From the IMG/VR virus record IMGVR_UViG_3300033273_000167, positions 1 to 56,374 of that record: a stretch of DNA of 56,374 nt; one strand, written 5' to 3'. The translations under genes were made by a program, and so were the position numbers. Positions 32,643 through 40,929 of the stretch are shown here, piece after piece. Origin of the DNA: a virus. How positions within the stretch are numbered: position 1 is the stretch's first letter; each line of letters opens with the position of its first letter. Under the pieces are notes generated by a model. The model searched no databases and was not told the DNA's origin. It was given only the letters and a program-made list of their open reading frames with translations.

Positions 32643-34002
32643 GACTACGATTCTCAAAAATTTAATATACAATGAGGAATATTCCCGCAAAGTTATTCCA
32701 TTTATTGAACCAACATATTTTGAACAAAGGAGTGAAAAAGTAATCTTTGAAGAGATTACTCAATTTATTGTCAAATACGGATCTGCGATCACAACTGAAG
32801 CACTAAATATTGAGGTTGAGAACAGAACTGATCTAAACGAGAGTGAAATCAAAGAGACGAGAGACATTTGTAACTCATTCACAGACTCTCCGGTAGATCA
32901 TCAATGGTTGCTAGACACCACTGAGAAGTGGTGTCGTGACCGTGCCATTTATTTGGCACTAATGGAAGCAATTGGCATTGCCGATGGACAAGACGAAAAG
33001 AAGAATCGTGATGCGATTCCTTCTATTCTTTCGGATGCTCTGGCAGTATCCTTTGACAATAATATTGGACACGATTACTTACTAAACTACGAAGAACGAT
33101 ATGACTTCTATCACAAGAAGGAAGACAAGATCCCGTTTGATCTCGAATACTTTAACAAAATCACGAAAGGTGGTTTACCTAACAAGACTCTTAACATCGC
33201 GCTTGCTGGTACGGGTGTCGGCAAGTCTCTATTCATGTGCCATGTCGCTAGCTCCGTGCTGCTCCAAGGACGGAACGTTCTCTATATTACAATGGAGATG
33301 GCAGAAGAGAAGATTGCTGAACGAATTGACGCAAACCTCCTGAATGTTCCTATTCAGGACTTGACAGAACTGCCTAAGTCTATGTTTGAAAACAAAGTGA
33401 CTAAGTTGGCGGCAAAAACACAAGGTTCTCTTATAATTAAAGAGTATCCTACTGCGAGTGCACATAGTGGACACTTTAAGGCACTTCTTAATGAACTTGC
33501 ACTTAAGAAGTCATTTAGACCTGATATTATTTTCATTGATTACCTTAATATATGTGCTTCCAGCAGGTATAAGTCAGGCATGTCTGTCAATTCATATAGC
33601 TATATTAAGGCTATTGCAGAAGAGCTTAGAGGGTTGGCTGTCGAAGCCGAGGTCCCTATCGTATCTGCCACCCAGACCACTCGTTCTGGTTATGGTAGCT
33701 CTGACGTTGACCTTACTGACACTAGTGAGTCCTTTGGTCTCCCTGCTACTGCTGATCTTATGTTTGCCCTTATTAGCACTGAGGAACTTGAACAACTTGG
33801 TCAGATAATGGTGAAGCAGTTGAAGAATCGATATAATGATCCGACAATGAATAAAAGATTTATTGTTGGTATTGATCGTGCCAAGATGCGTTTATATGAT
33901 TGTGAACAGTCCGCACAAAATGATATCCTTGACTCTGGGCAAGAAGAGGAGTATAATTACGAAGAGAAACCCAAAAAATCTTTTGAAGGGTTTAAATTCT
34001 AA
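32629..34002 (+). CDS. 41: Replicative helicase gp41
   Basis: A 457-residue DnaB-type helicase (T4 gp41 is 475). MERIETTILKNLIYNEEYSR aligns with the T4 N-terminus and favours ATG 32629 over 32599. Walker A LAGTGVGKSLF is near residue 188, Walker B IIFIDYLNI near 305, and ATQTTRSGYGSSD is the conserved sensor region. The hexamer unwinds the fork and recruits gp61 primase. It overlaps uvsX by 14 bases. Confidence 0.95.
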   Translation: MERIETTILKNLIYNEEYSRKVIPFIEPTYFEQRSEKVIFEEITQFIVKYGSAITTEALNIEVENRTDLNESEIKETRDICNSFTDSPVDHQWLLDTTEKWCRDRAIYLALMEAIGIADGQDEKKNRDAIPSILSDALAVSFDNNIGHDYLLNYEERYDFYHKKEDKIPFDLEYFNKITKGGLPNKTLNIALAGTGVGKSLFMCHVASSVLLQGRNVLYITMEMAEEKIAERIDANLLNVPIQDLTELPKSMFENKVTKLAAKTQGSLIIKEYPTASAHSGHFKALLNELALKKSFRPDIIFIDYLNICASSRYKSGMSVNSYSYIKAIAEELRGLAVEAEVPIVSATQTTRSGYGSSDVDLTDTSESFGLPATADLMFALISTEELEQLGQIMVKQLKNRYNDPTMNKRFIVGIDRAKMRLYDCEQSAQNDILDSGQEEEYNYEEKPKKSFEGFKF

Positions 34003-34283
34003 TGAACGGTTACTTTTCTGTATTTGATCCCACTGGTAAGAAGATTGCCGATTGTGGTTCTCTTCGTGATGCTATCAATCTTGTCGGTATGAGAAATGCC
34101 AGATGGGACGGACATTACTATCAATTCAAACCAGTTTATAATACTATTGATGTCAACACTAAAAAATATTTTTCATCGGATGATATTGTCGTAAACATGG
34201 ACGGTGGTGTTGGTGGATCTTGGACCGTTGAAAGTCCTAAACCTGTACTAAATGAAAATCAACAACAATCTTTAGAACTATGA
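34002..34283 (+). CDS. Small conserved cyanophage-type protein
   Basis: A 93-residue soluble protein, MNGYFSVFDPTGKKIADCGS, followed by RDAINLVGMRNARWDGHYYQ and a Gly-rich C-terminal part. One cysteine, no membrane segment. Coupled to gp41 and to mazG. No function known to me. Confidence 0.6.
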   Translation: MNGYFSVFDPTGKKIADCGSLRDAINLVGMRNARWDGHYYQFKPVYNTIDVNTKKYFSSDDIVVNMDGGVGGSWTVESPKPVLNENQQQSLEL

Positions 34284-34687
34284 GTAAAATTGATTTTGAA
34301 CGTTATGAAAAGTTTGTAGATGCCGTCACTTCTGATGCTTCTACTGACTTTGTAGCACTTTCTGATCGTCTTGTTGAACTGGATGAGAAGGGTGCAAACA
34401 TTGAACGTCTTCTTACTGCCGGTGTTGGACTTAATGCTGAAGGTGGAGAGTTCCTTGAAATTGTGAAGAAGATGATCTTCCAAGGTAAACCCTTCAATGA
34501 AGATAATCGTGAGCATATGATTATTGAACTTGGTGATTTGATGTGGTATGCTGCTCAGGCATGTATGGCACTTGAAGTTTCTTTCGATGAAGTGATTGCA
34601 CGTAATGTAAAGAAACTTGAGAAACGTTATCCTGGTGGATCTTTTGATGTATACTATTCTGAGAATCGTGCGGAGGGAGACCTGTGA
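34280..34687 (+). CDS. mazG: MazG-like nucleotide pyrophosphohydrolase
   Basis: A 135-residue all-alpha MazG-family enzyme. The metal site pattern is clear: EGGEFLEIVKK near residue 54 and ELGDLMWYAAQ near 80. Phage MazG has been proposed to act on nucleotide alarmones or to recycle host nucleotides; substrate here cannot be told. It is a common cyanophage auxiliary gene. Coupled on both sides (ATGA in front, GTGA behind). Confidence 0.9.
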   Translation: MSKIDFERYEKFVDAVTSDASTDFVALSDRLVELDEKGANIERLLTAGVGLNAEGGEFLEIVKKMIFQGKPFNEDNREHMIIELGDLMWYAAQACMALEVSFDEVIARNVKKLEKRYPGGSFDVYYSENRAEGDL

Positions 34688-34872
34688 GTGAAGAAAAAAA
34701 AGTAACAGTAGAAATGTCTGTATATCAGGCAGCAGCAGTTCGTCAAGCACTGTTCATGGACACGAAAGATTATACATATGATACTAAGTCTGTGCCAGAA
34801 CGTGTTGCTCAAATTCGTGAAGCAATCGTTAGTATTGATGATCAACTTGAAGAAATTCTTAAAGAGGACTGA
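34684..34872 (+). CDS. Small helical protein before tRNA-Ala
   Basis: A 62-residue protein beginning at GTG overlapping the mazG stop, MSEEKKVTVEMSVYQAAAVR then VAQIREAIVSIDDQLEEILK. It is likely a short coiled-coil or helical hairpin. Its TGA is in the loop of a hairpin (GAGGAC 34864-34869, GTCCTC 34874-34879) just before tRNA-Ala. Confidence 0.6.
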   Translation: MSEEKKVTVEMSVYQAAAVRQALFMDTKDYTYDTKSVPERVAQIREAIVSIDDQLEEILKED

Positions 34873-34879
34873 GGTCCTC
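34864..34879 (+). other. Hairpin immediately upstream of tRNA-Ala
   Basis: GAGGAC-TGAG-GTCCTC six bases from the tRNA. No T run. It may help tRNA 5' processing or separate the tRNA from the message. Confidence 0.5.
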
Positions 34880-34884
34880 CTCTC

Positions 34885-34957
34885 GGGGTTATAGCTCAAT
34901 TGGTAGAGCACCTGCTTTGCAAGCAGGGGGTTAGGGGTTCGAGTCCCCTTAACTCCA
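34885..34957 (+). tRNA. tRNA-Ala (TGC)
   Basis: Acceptor GGGGTTA pairs with TAACTCC, D stem GCTC/GAGC, anticodon stem CCTGC/GCAGG with loop TTTGCAA (anticodon TGC), and T arm AGGGG-TTCGAGT-CCCCT. A late promoter begins on the base after the discriminator A. Confidence 0.95.
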
Positions 34958-34965
34958 TCTAAATA
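34958..34965 (+). promoter_or_regulatory. Late promoter (TCTAAATA) next to tRNA-Ala
   Basis: Late-element variant touching the 3' end of tRNA-Ala, 15 bases before the gene at 34980. The same arrangement recurs at 35579. Confidence 0.5.
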
Positions 34966-34979
34966 CTTCAAAAAGTATT

Positions 34980-35531
34980 ATGGCATCGATTGCTGAAACT
35001 TTATTAGCTCTCAATGAAATTCTTCAGGACTATGATACTGAAGTAAAAAGTGCTGGACCTTTGGTTACAACTTTATTCGTTTTTTCAAAAGAGAGATCTG
35101 AAGCTAGAGAAAAAGTAAAAGCAGCATTTAAAAAAAGAAATATAGATGCACAACAAGTAAAAGTTCCAAAATCTACATTTGAAGGACTTAGAGTATCTGA
35201 AAGTGCTAGATCATATTTGAATATTGTATTCAAACCCAAGAAGGGTGGTGGATCTGGTGCTGGTGCAGCACTGACTAAAATGGCAGAGTCTGCTCAAGCA
35301 GTTCAATCTAGAAAGGAAAGGGAGAAAGAAAACCCACAACAACCTGAAGCACCTAAACCAGAACCACAGAGAACTGAACCAGTAGATACTAAACCAACAT
35401 CACAACCACAAGTAAAGCAGGAACCAGCACCAGTACCAAAACCAGAGGAAAAGAAAAAGAAAAAACCGCAGAGTGAATTGCAAAAAAGAATGTATGCTGC
35501 TGGAGAAAAATTAGGATTGTCCGATGAATAA
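34980..35531 (+). CDS. Short paralog of the gene at 35595
   Basis: A 183-residue protein. The first about 100 residues resemble the N-terminus of the gene at 35595: DYDTEVKSAGPLVTTLFVF against DFDVTVKSASSKSTTLIVKG, AAFKKRNIDAQQVKVPKST, IVFKPKKGGG and then a segment around ESAQ. The C-terminus is Pro/Glu/Lys-rich and low complexity, ending KRMYAAGEKLGLSDE. It looks like the N-terminal domain only, without the large C-terminal domain of its partner. Function unknown. Confidence 0.7.
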   Translation: MASIAETLLALNEILQDYDTEVKSAGPLVTTLFVFSKERSEAREKVKAAFKKRNIDAQQVKVPKSTFEGLRVSESARSYLNIVFKPKKGGGSGAGAALTKMAESAQAVQSRKEREKENPQQPEAPKPEPQRTEPVDTKPTSQPQVKQEPAPVPKPEEKKKKKPQSELQKRMYAAGEKLGLSDE

Positions 35532-35549
35532 AAAACAAGTTGATAATAG

Positions 35550-35580
35550 GGGTTACGAGTTCGAATCTCGTTAACTCCAT
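35550..35580 (+). repeat. tRNA-Ala 3'-end duplicate (minihelix-like remnant)
   Basis: GGGGTTA and TTAACTCCA match tRNA-Ala, and the T loop TTCGAAT is closed by CGAG/CTCG, which differs from the tRNA stem GGGG/CCCC by paired changes. There is no D arm or anticodon arm, so it folds as an acceptor-plus-T-arm hairpin. It cannot be a working tRNA. Confidence 0.85.
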
Positions 35581-35586
35581 AAATAA
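35579..35586 (+). promoter_or_regulatory. Late promoter (CATAAATA) next to tRNA-end duplicate
   Basis: Late-element variant overlapping the CCA of the duplicated tRNA end, 9 bases before the gene at 35595. It parallels 34958. Confidence 0.55.
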
Positions 35587-35594
35587 AAATAAAA

Positions 35595-36935
35595 ATGAAC
35601 TTTGGGGAAGAGGTTTATAGCATTGTAACTTCATTTAGAGATTTTGATGTTACAGTTAAATCTGCATCTTCTAAAAGCACCACTCTTATTGTGAAGGGTC
35701 CCGATCGGGCATCGATGCAAAAGAAGGTTGAAGATGCATTTAGAAAATCTAGAATACCTAATAATAAAATCACGAGGCAAAAAGTAGGAGCATCCTCTTT
35801 TCCTGCTACGGTTGTAAATTTGACCAATGATAAAATGGTCATTCTTTATAAACCAGTCAGAAAAGGTGCGGACAGAGGAGCACTACAAACTAGAAATGTT
35901 GAGTCTGCACAATGTTTATACGCGGCATTAGCTTTCCGTTCTCTGGGTAGAAAAATAAAAGTAGAGGATGTATCAACATCAAATTTTGAAAGATGTAAAA
36001 ACTTTATTGATGTTGATGCCAAGTTTGAAGATATGTTGAACATCTCTGAGGATTGGATCAACTCCTCAATTCAAGGTGCAAATGAGTTATACTCTCAAGT
36101 TGATAAAAATATAAATTGGACATTTCATAGGGGTAGTAAAAAAGTTGCTATTATTGAATCTAAGTTGAAAGAGTTGAATAGAAAAGAAAAACTATTCAGT
36201 AATATCAATAAGTGGAGTCCTGCCGATTTTTACCTCGTATCTAATACGATGTCTGAAGCAGATTGGAAAATGTTGAAAGAAGCATCAACAATAAAAGGAT
36301 TGAATCAGTTGATGGTAAATCTTATTAATGATAAAAAATTAATAGGAGTTTCTCTTAAAAAAATATCAAAAACTGCTAAACCATTCAAGTATTATAATCT
36401 CACTAAAGATAGGAATGCCGGTGATATTCAATATGTAAAAACCATTGTATTCAAAAAGGCAGATAATCCATTGAGTGCTATGGATACTTTTACTATCTGG
36501 AAGCCTGGTGGTAAGTTTGAAATTCAATGGAGATCTGATTCTGGTGGACCATCAGGATGGAAAGGTGAGATTCAGGGAAGTTCTGCCAATCAGGGAAAAA
36601 TTTCTTTTGGACCTCTAAACAAAATGTTGAAATCTATGGGTCTTCCAGAAATACCTAATTATACAAATAGTCCAAAATTGAATGATGAAAAACTCATTCG
36701 GGAAATATACAATGATATTCAGAGTATTCAAAAAATGAATATGACTGAAGATGAGTTTCTTGCTCAAGTAAAACTTAAGGATGATAAGTGGAAGTATGCT
36801 AAATTTACTGGAGTTAAATTTGCGAAGATACTTGAATCTCAACCAAAGAAGGTTCAAGATAAAATAGTTCAAGAAATGTATTTTTATGCCAACTCACAAT
36901 CACCAGACTCCGGACCTTATGGTAAAATAGAGTGA
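35595..36935 (+). CDS. Two-domain protein, possible PD-(D/E)XK-like C-terminal domain
   Basis: A 446-residue protein. Residues 1-110 are shared with the upstream paralog. The C-terminal domain includes NKWSPADFYLVSN and LIGVSLKKISK, an arrangement of Asp then S-L-K-K that recalls PD-(D/E)XK nuclease cores, followed by WKPGGKFEIQWR. The function call is weak: it could be a nuclease or a virion protein. The stop overlaps the next start. Confidence 0.65.
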   Translation: MNFGEEVYSIVTSFRDFDVTVKSASSKSTTLIVKGPDRASMQKKVEDAFRKSRIPNNKITRQKVGASSFPATVVNLTNDKMVILYKPVRKGADRGALQTRNVESAQCLYAALAFRSLGRKIKVEDVSTSNFERCKNFIDVDAKFEDMLNISEDWINSSIQGANELYSQVDKNINWTFHRGSKKVAIIESKLKELNRKEKLFSNINKWSPADFYLVSNTMSEADWKMLKEASTIKGLNQLMVNLINDKKLIGVSLKKISKTAKPFKYYNLTKDRNAGDIQYVKTIVFKKADNPLSAMDTFTIWKPGGKFEIQWRSDSGGPSGWKGEIQGSSANQGKISFGPLNKMLKSMGLPEIPNYTNSPKLNDEKLIREIYNDIQSIQKMNMTEDEFLAQVKLKDDKWKYAKFTGVKFAKILESQPKKVQDKIVQEMYFYANSQSPDSGPYGKIE

Positions 36936-37159
36936 TGAACCCACAAATTGACGAACTATTACAGTCCTTTGAGACCGACTCAAAGACACCGAAAAGGAAG
37001 TATAATGATTTCCTGGCACACGTTTACACCACCTTTGACAAGCACATCTCATTATGCAAGTCAGATAAGATGATGAATAAATATAAGAAAATGAGGAATA
37101 GTGTCCTTAGTTACATCGTTGCAAACGAAAAATCTATAATTAAAAAACTGAGTAAGTAA
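36935..37159 (+). CDS. Small basic helical protein
   Basis: A 74-residue protein, MNPQIDELLQSFETDSKTPK, then KYNDFLAHVYTTFDKHISLC and a Lys-rich end. The ATG shares its first base with the TGA of the preceding gene, and its own stop overlaps the next start. No recognised domain. Confidence 0.6.
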   Translation: MNPQIDELLQSFETDSKTPKRKYNDFLAHVYTTFDKHISLCKSDKMMNKYKKMRNSVLSYIVANEKSIIKKLSK

Positions 37160-38385
37160 TGAAGAGCTTCTTCCAATTTTTATCCGAGTCCACCGCAGTT
37201 CAGCAGGCAGCACGTCTGGGACTGAAGAGTGATGGTCATGGTGGATGGTATGATAAAAATGGTGAGTTTGTTGCAAAGACTGAGAAAGGTAGATTAAAGT
37301 TTTATAATAAGCGTCAAAGAATTGGCAGACAGGATCCTCCACAATCCGATAAAGAAAAGAATCTTTCTGCAACTTCATACGAAAAGCAAACATCACAAGA
37401 ACCTGCACCAGAACAACCCGCAGCACAACAGCAACAGACACCTGCTCAACAGGGACCACCCCCAGTAGAAAAAACTAAGGGAACACTTACTATTGCATTT
37501 GGTCGATTTAATCCACCAACAACTGGACACGAAAAACTTTTGGATACGGTAGCATCAAATTCTGATGATGGTGACTATATTATTATCCCATCACGCAGTC
37601 AGGATAAGAAGAAGAATCCATTGGATCCTGATACAAAAGTATCGGTCATGCGTCAGATGTTCCCTCAGCACGGGGAGAGAATTGTTAATGATCCTCAGAA
37701 CAGAACTATTTTTGATGTTCTAAAGAAGGCGCATATGGATGGATATGCAGGTGTTCGTATCGTCGGTGGTGGTGATCGTGTAGCAGAATTTGAGAAACTT
37801 TCTAATAACTATAATGGAAAACTTTATCAATTTGATAACTTGGAAGTCCTTTCTGCGGGTGATAGGGATCCTGATGGTGATGACGTTTCTGGCATGTCTG
37901 CATCCAAGCAAAGAAAGGCAGCAGTAGAAGGAGACTTTGCATCATTCCGCAAAGGTGTTCCATCAACTCTGAATAATAAGCAGGCAAGAGAACTTTATAA
38001 TAATCTTCGTGCCGCAATGCAAATTAAAGAGGGTTGGAATATGTGGGAGATTGCTCCCAAGTTTGATTGGAAAGGACTTCGTGAAAACTTTATTAGTGAT
38101 AAAATTTTTAGAGTCGGTGAACTTGTAGAAAATATTAATACCGGTCTTGTAGGAAAGATTATTCGTCGTGGAACTAATCATTTGATTTGTGTTACGGAAG
38201 ATAAGATAATGTTCAAGTCCTGGATTAAGGATGTATCAGAGGCAGTTACTAATAGTGATTCACCATCAGGTGTTCCTGCAGACCAGAGATTAGTTGGTAC
38301 TGATGCACATCGTAAATACGTTGAAAAATTAGTTCCTGGAAGTGAGCAGGGAAGGCAGTTTATAAATAAATATAGAAAAAAGTAA
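37159..38385 (+). CDS. Nucleotidylyltransferase (NMNAT-like) domain protein with virion-type ends
   Basis: A 408-residue protein. Residues 18-55 (LGLKSDGHGGWYDKNGEF and on) are a segment typical of cyanophage virion proteins; 60-105 is a Pro/Gln linker; 108-270 is an adenylyltransferase domain with FGRFNPPTTGHEKLL (TTGH at 121-124 as the T/HxGH motif) and VSGMSASKQRKA as the second motif. The C-terminal part (VGELVENINTGLVGKIIRRG) is another virion-protein type module. Nicotinamide or related mononucleotide adenylylation is the family reaction. Its placement suggests a virion-carried enzyme. Confidence 0.8.
   Translation: MKSFFQFLSESTAVQQAARLGLKSDGHGGWYDKNGEFVAKTEKGRLKFYNKRQRIGRQDPPQSDKEKNLSATSYEKQTSQEPAPEQPAAQQQQTPAQQGPPPVEKTKGTLTIAFGRFNPPTTGHEKLLDTVASNSDDGDYIIIPSRSQDKKKNPLDPDTKVSVMRQMFPQHGERIVNDPQNRTIFDVLKKAHMDGYAGVRIVGGGDRVAEFEKLSNNYNGKLYQFDNLEVLSAGDRDPDGDDVSGMSASKQRKAAVEGDFASFRKGVPSTLNNKQARELYNNLRAAMQIKEGWNMWEIAPKFDWKGLRENFISDKIFRVGELVENINTGLVGKIIRRGTNHLICVTEDKIMFKSWIKDVSEAVTNSDSPSGVPADQRLVGTDAHRKYVEKLVPGSEQGRQFINKYRKK
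38361..38368 (+). promoter_or_regulatory. Late promoter TATAAATA within end of upstream gene
   Basis: Perfect late element coding for the last residues of the upstream protein, 35 bases before ATG 38404. Confidence 0.6.
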
Positions 38386-38403
38386 GAATTACTAGATCTT
38401 CCA

Positions 38404-39723
38404 ATGGATAAAAATATTTTTGAAGAAGGTCCTCGCAGAGGTCATGCCGCCGGAGATACGAGTATTGAGCAGCAAGCATCACAACTTGCTTCTGATATTA
38501 GGTATAAAGCAAGACAAAAAATGAAGGGAACTTCGGGATCTAACATGAGTCCTGGACAAGTTCAGCAACTTTATAGATCTTTGCTTGGATCTTCAACAGC
38601 ACCAGGTGCCGTCAAGGCAATTGTAAAGAAGAAATTATTCAAGGAGCAAGTAGATACTGGTGTTATTCCTGTATCTGAACATCTTCAAGGTTCTTCGTCT
38701 GACGTTCTTACTAGAGTTTTTTCGGAAGCAGAAGATAGAAAGTTTGTTATCAAGGTAGTAGATAAGGCAACTGGTAATACTTCTTATAGAAAAGCAGATC
38801 GTGCTAAGATTGCCGAACTGAGAGCAAACAAAAATATTTCTTCCGTTGAGATCACTGGTCGTAAAGAACCAGATGCTGCCTATAAGGGTGATCCAAAATC
38901 AAACTATGGTGGCAAAAAAGCAAAGAAAGATTATGATGGTGACGGAAAAATTGAATCCGGAACTGCAGAGTACATGGGTTCAAGAGACAAAGCCATCAAA
39001 AAAGCAATGGCAAAGGAAGAGTTTATTGCTGATGCAAAAGAAGAGGATAAGGAAGATAAGAAACTTGATGTGATGAAGGGTAAGAATGAGGTTAAAATCA
39101 ATCCTTCCCTTGGAGAATCAATCAAAGCAGAACTTGATGCTCTGAAAGCAAAAAAAGTTGAAGAAGCAATGGCTGCAGCAAAAGCAGCAGGTCCTTCTCC
39201 TGAAGAAAAACAGCAACTTATGAATAAGGATAAGATGTTGAAGAAAAAAATTATGATGCAGAAGCAGATAATGCAGATGCAAAAGCAAGGAAGACTTCCT
39301 CTGAATTATAGTGAAGAGTGTGAAAAGTGTGGTGGAGATCATGATACCAAAGATCATGATGGTAAGAAAGCAGAAAAGGATGGTACTTTTGATGCATTGA
39401 GAACAATGAAACCCGATGCTGAAAAAGATGATCCAAGATCAATGCCAACCAAAATCAATCTTGCTAAGAACAAGTTGAGAGCAATGGGTCTCAAGATGTC
39501 TTATGATATGGAAGGTGAAATGACTGAAGAATTATCTATTGATCAGCAGATGAAAATCTCTCAGGATTATAATAGAATGACTCCTGAGCAGAAGAAAGCA
39601 GCAGTTAAGAAAGCATTATCTGGTATTAAAAAAGGTACTCCTAAAAAGGACACCAGAACTGATGCTCAGAAAATGACTGATGCAACTGGTCCTCGTCCTG
39701 GTTCTCGTTACAGAGGTGACTGA
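38404..39723 (+). CDS. Lys/Ala/Met-rich putative virion protein with EF-hand-like loop
   Basis: A 439-residue, highly charged protein. It has a calcium-loop-like KDYDGDGKIESGTAEYMGS near residue 180, common in cyanophage structural proteins, a Met/Lys/Gln-rich helix (KKKIMMQKQIMQMQKQ) and a CEKCGGDHDTKDHDGKK site that could bind metal. Probably a virion or internal head protein made late. The end overlaps the next start. Confidence 0.6.
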   Translation: MDKNIFEEGPRRGHAAGDTSIEQQASQLASDIRYKARQKMKGTSGSNMSPGQVQQLYRSLLGSSTAPGAVKAIVKKKLFKEQVDTGVIPVSEHLQGSSSDVLTRVFSEAEDRKFVIKVVDKATGNTSYRKADRAKIAELRANKNISSVEITGRKEPDAAYKGDPKSNYGGKKAKKDYDGDGKIESGTAEYMGSRDKAIKKAMAKEEFIADAKEEDKEDKKLDVMKGKNEVKINPSLGESIKAELDALKAKKVEEAMAAAKAAGPSPEEKQQLMNKDKMLKKKIMMQKQIMQMQKQGRLPLNYSEECEKCGGDHDTKDHDGKKAEKDGTFDALRTMKPDAEKDDPRSMPTKINLAKNKLRAMGLKMSYDMEGEMTEELSIDQQMKISQDYNRMTPEQKKAAVKKALSGIKKGTPKKDTRTDAQKMTDATGPRPGSRYRGD

Positions 39724-40079
39724 TGCCTGCCGTATCTAAAGCACAGCAACGGTTTATGGGTATGGTCCATGCCGTGAAGAAGGGAGATATGGCAGCACCT
39801 TCTCCCGAAGTTGCTCAAGCAGCAGCATCAATGAAGAAGAAAGATGCGAAAGATTTTGCATCAACAAAGCACAAAGGTCTTCCTGAAAAGAAAGTTGCAA
39901 AGGAAGAAACTAAGTATGACAGATATGACAGAGAGAAAAAAGAATTTGCCAAGTCAGATAAAAGAATGAAGTTTGGTAAATTTTATGCTCAAGCAAAAGA
40001 TGCAAGAGATCGTCTTCGTCCTGGTGAAGTTAGAAGATATGATAAAGAAAAAGGAAGATATGTATCAAATAAAGGATGA
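39723..40079 (+). CDS. DUF3008-like protein
   Basis: A 118-residue basic protein whose first 55 residues (MPAVSKAQQRFMGMVHAVKK, then KDAKDFASTKHKGLPEKK) match the DUF3008 pattern seen in many phages and bacteria. The C-terminal half is Lys/Asp/Arg-rich. Translation is coupled to the preceding virion-type gene. The family has no established function. Confidence 0.7.
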   Translation: MPAVSKAQQRFMGMVHAVKKGDMAAPSPEVAQAAASMKKKDAKDFASTKHKGLPEKKVAKEETKYDRYDREKKEFAKSDKRMKFGKFYAQAKDARDRLRPGEVRRYDKEKGRYVSNKG

Positions 40080-40112
40080 ATGTCTATATAGAATAGACTT
40101 ATAGTATAGATC

Positions 40113-40316
40113 ATGTTAGCATTTTTACTTCCACTCGCATCAAAGGTAATCAGAGATGCCGTCGCAAAGATTCCTGAAAATGAGGAACTCGGTGAGAAAC
40201 TCATTGAGATCTGTCTTGTTATTCTTTCTAAAGCGGTTAAGTTAACCAAGACCGATATGGACGATCAACTTCTTGAGGTTGTTGCCAAGGCAATCAAGAA
40301 CAGAGAAGCTGAATAA
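40113..40316 (+). CDS. Small amphipathic protein
   Basis: A 67-residue protein, MLAFLLPLASKVIRDAVAKI then GEKLIEICLVILSKAVKLTK. Two hydrophobic helical stretches are too short or charged to be sure membrane helices. No ribosome site is obvious. A perfect late promoter follows it. Confidence 0.55.
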   Translation: MLAFLLPLASKVIRDAVAKIPENEELGEKLIEICLVILSKAVKLTKTDMDDQLLEVVAKAIKNREAE

Positions 40317-40318
40317 TA

Positions 40319-40326
40319 TATAAATA
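40319..40326 (+). promoter_or_regulatory. Late promoter TATAAATA
   Basis: Perfect late element three bases after the preceding stop and 35 bases before ATG 40361; AAGG lies in front of that ATG. Confidence 0.7.
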
Positions 40327-40360
40327 TCTGTATAAGAAATTTTTATAAAGGTAAGGGAAC

Positions 40361-40918
40361 ATGGCTCTTTGGGGCAATAAAGACTTAGTAACTGCTACTG
40401 GAACTATTTCAATTGATGTTAGTGCGTTGACTGTAACTGGTAATTCAACTCAATTTTCTACACATGGTGTAAGTGAAGGTGATGTTATCACCGTTGGTGC
40501 AGGTGCTACTTATGGTTATGCAATTGTCGAATCTGTTGCAAGTAATACATCTTTGACAATTAGTGATGTTGAATCGCTTGTATCTCCACATAACAGTGAA
40601 ACTGGAACTGACGTTCCTGCTGGTGCAACATTTGAAATTTCGACAGAACCACTTTATACTGTAAAGGATTCTACTTATAGAGCACCTGCAGCAAAGACTA
40701 CTGGATTTTCAACTAGTCCTGTGACTACCAGTGTGTATGGTATTGATGAAAATGAAGTTAGTACTGCATCTACAACTGCATATGCTGTAGGTCACTCTGG
40801 ATGGGTTGGTATTACTACTTATACTGATACTCACGGAAATCTGAGAGTTAAGCATGAAGTTCTTGTTGCTGGAGGAATTTTAACTACTGCAGATAGTGTT
40901 GAGGAAAATTTGATTTGA
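40361..40918 (+). CDS. Beta-rich putative virion protein
   Basis: A 185-residue protein, MALWGNKDLVTATGTISIDV with repeated Thr/Ser/Val/Gly strands (TVTGNSTQFSTHGVSEGDVI). The composition and strong late promoter suggest a head or neck decoration protein. It has no signal peptide or membrane segment. No specific T4 counterpart is recognised. Confidence 0.6.
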   Translation: MALWGNKDLVTATGTISIDVSALTVTGNSTQFSTHGVSEGDVITVGAGATYGYAIVESVASNTSLTISDVESLVSPHNSETGTDVPAGATFEISTEPLYTVKDSTYRAPAAKTTGFSTSPVTTSVYGIDENEVSTASTTAYAVGHSGWVGITTYTDTHGNLRVKHEVLVAGGILTTADSVEENLI

Positions 40919-40929
40919 TGTAACAGAAT

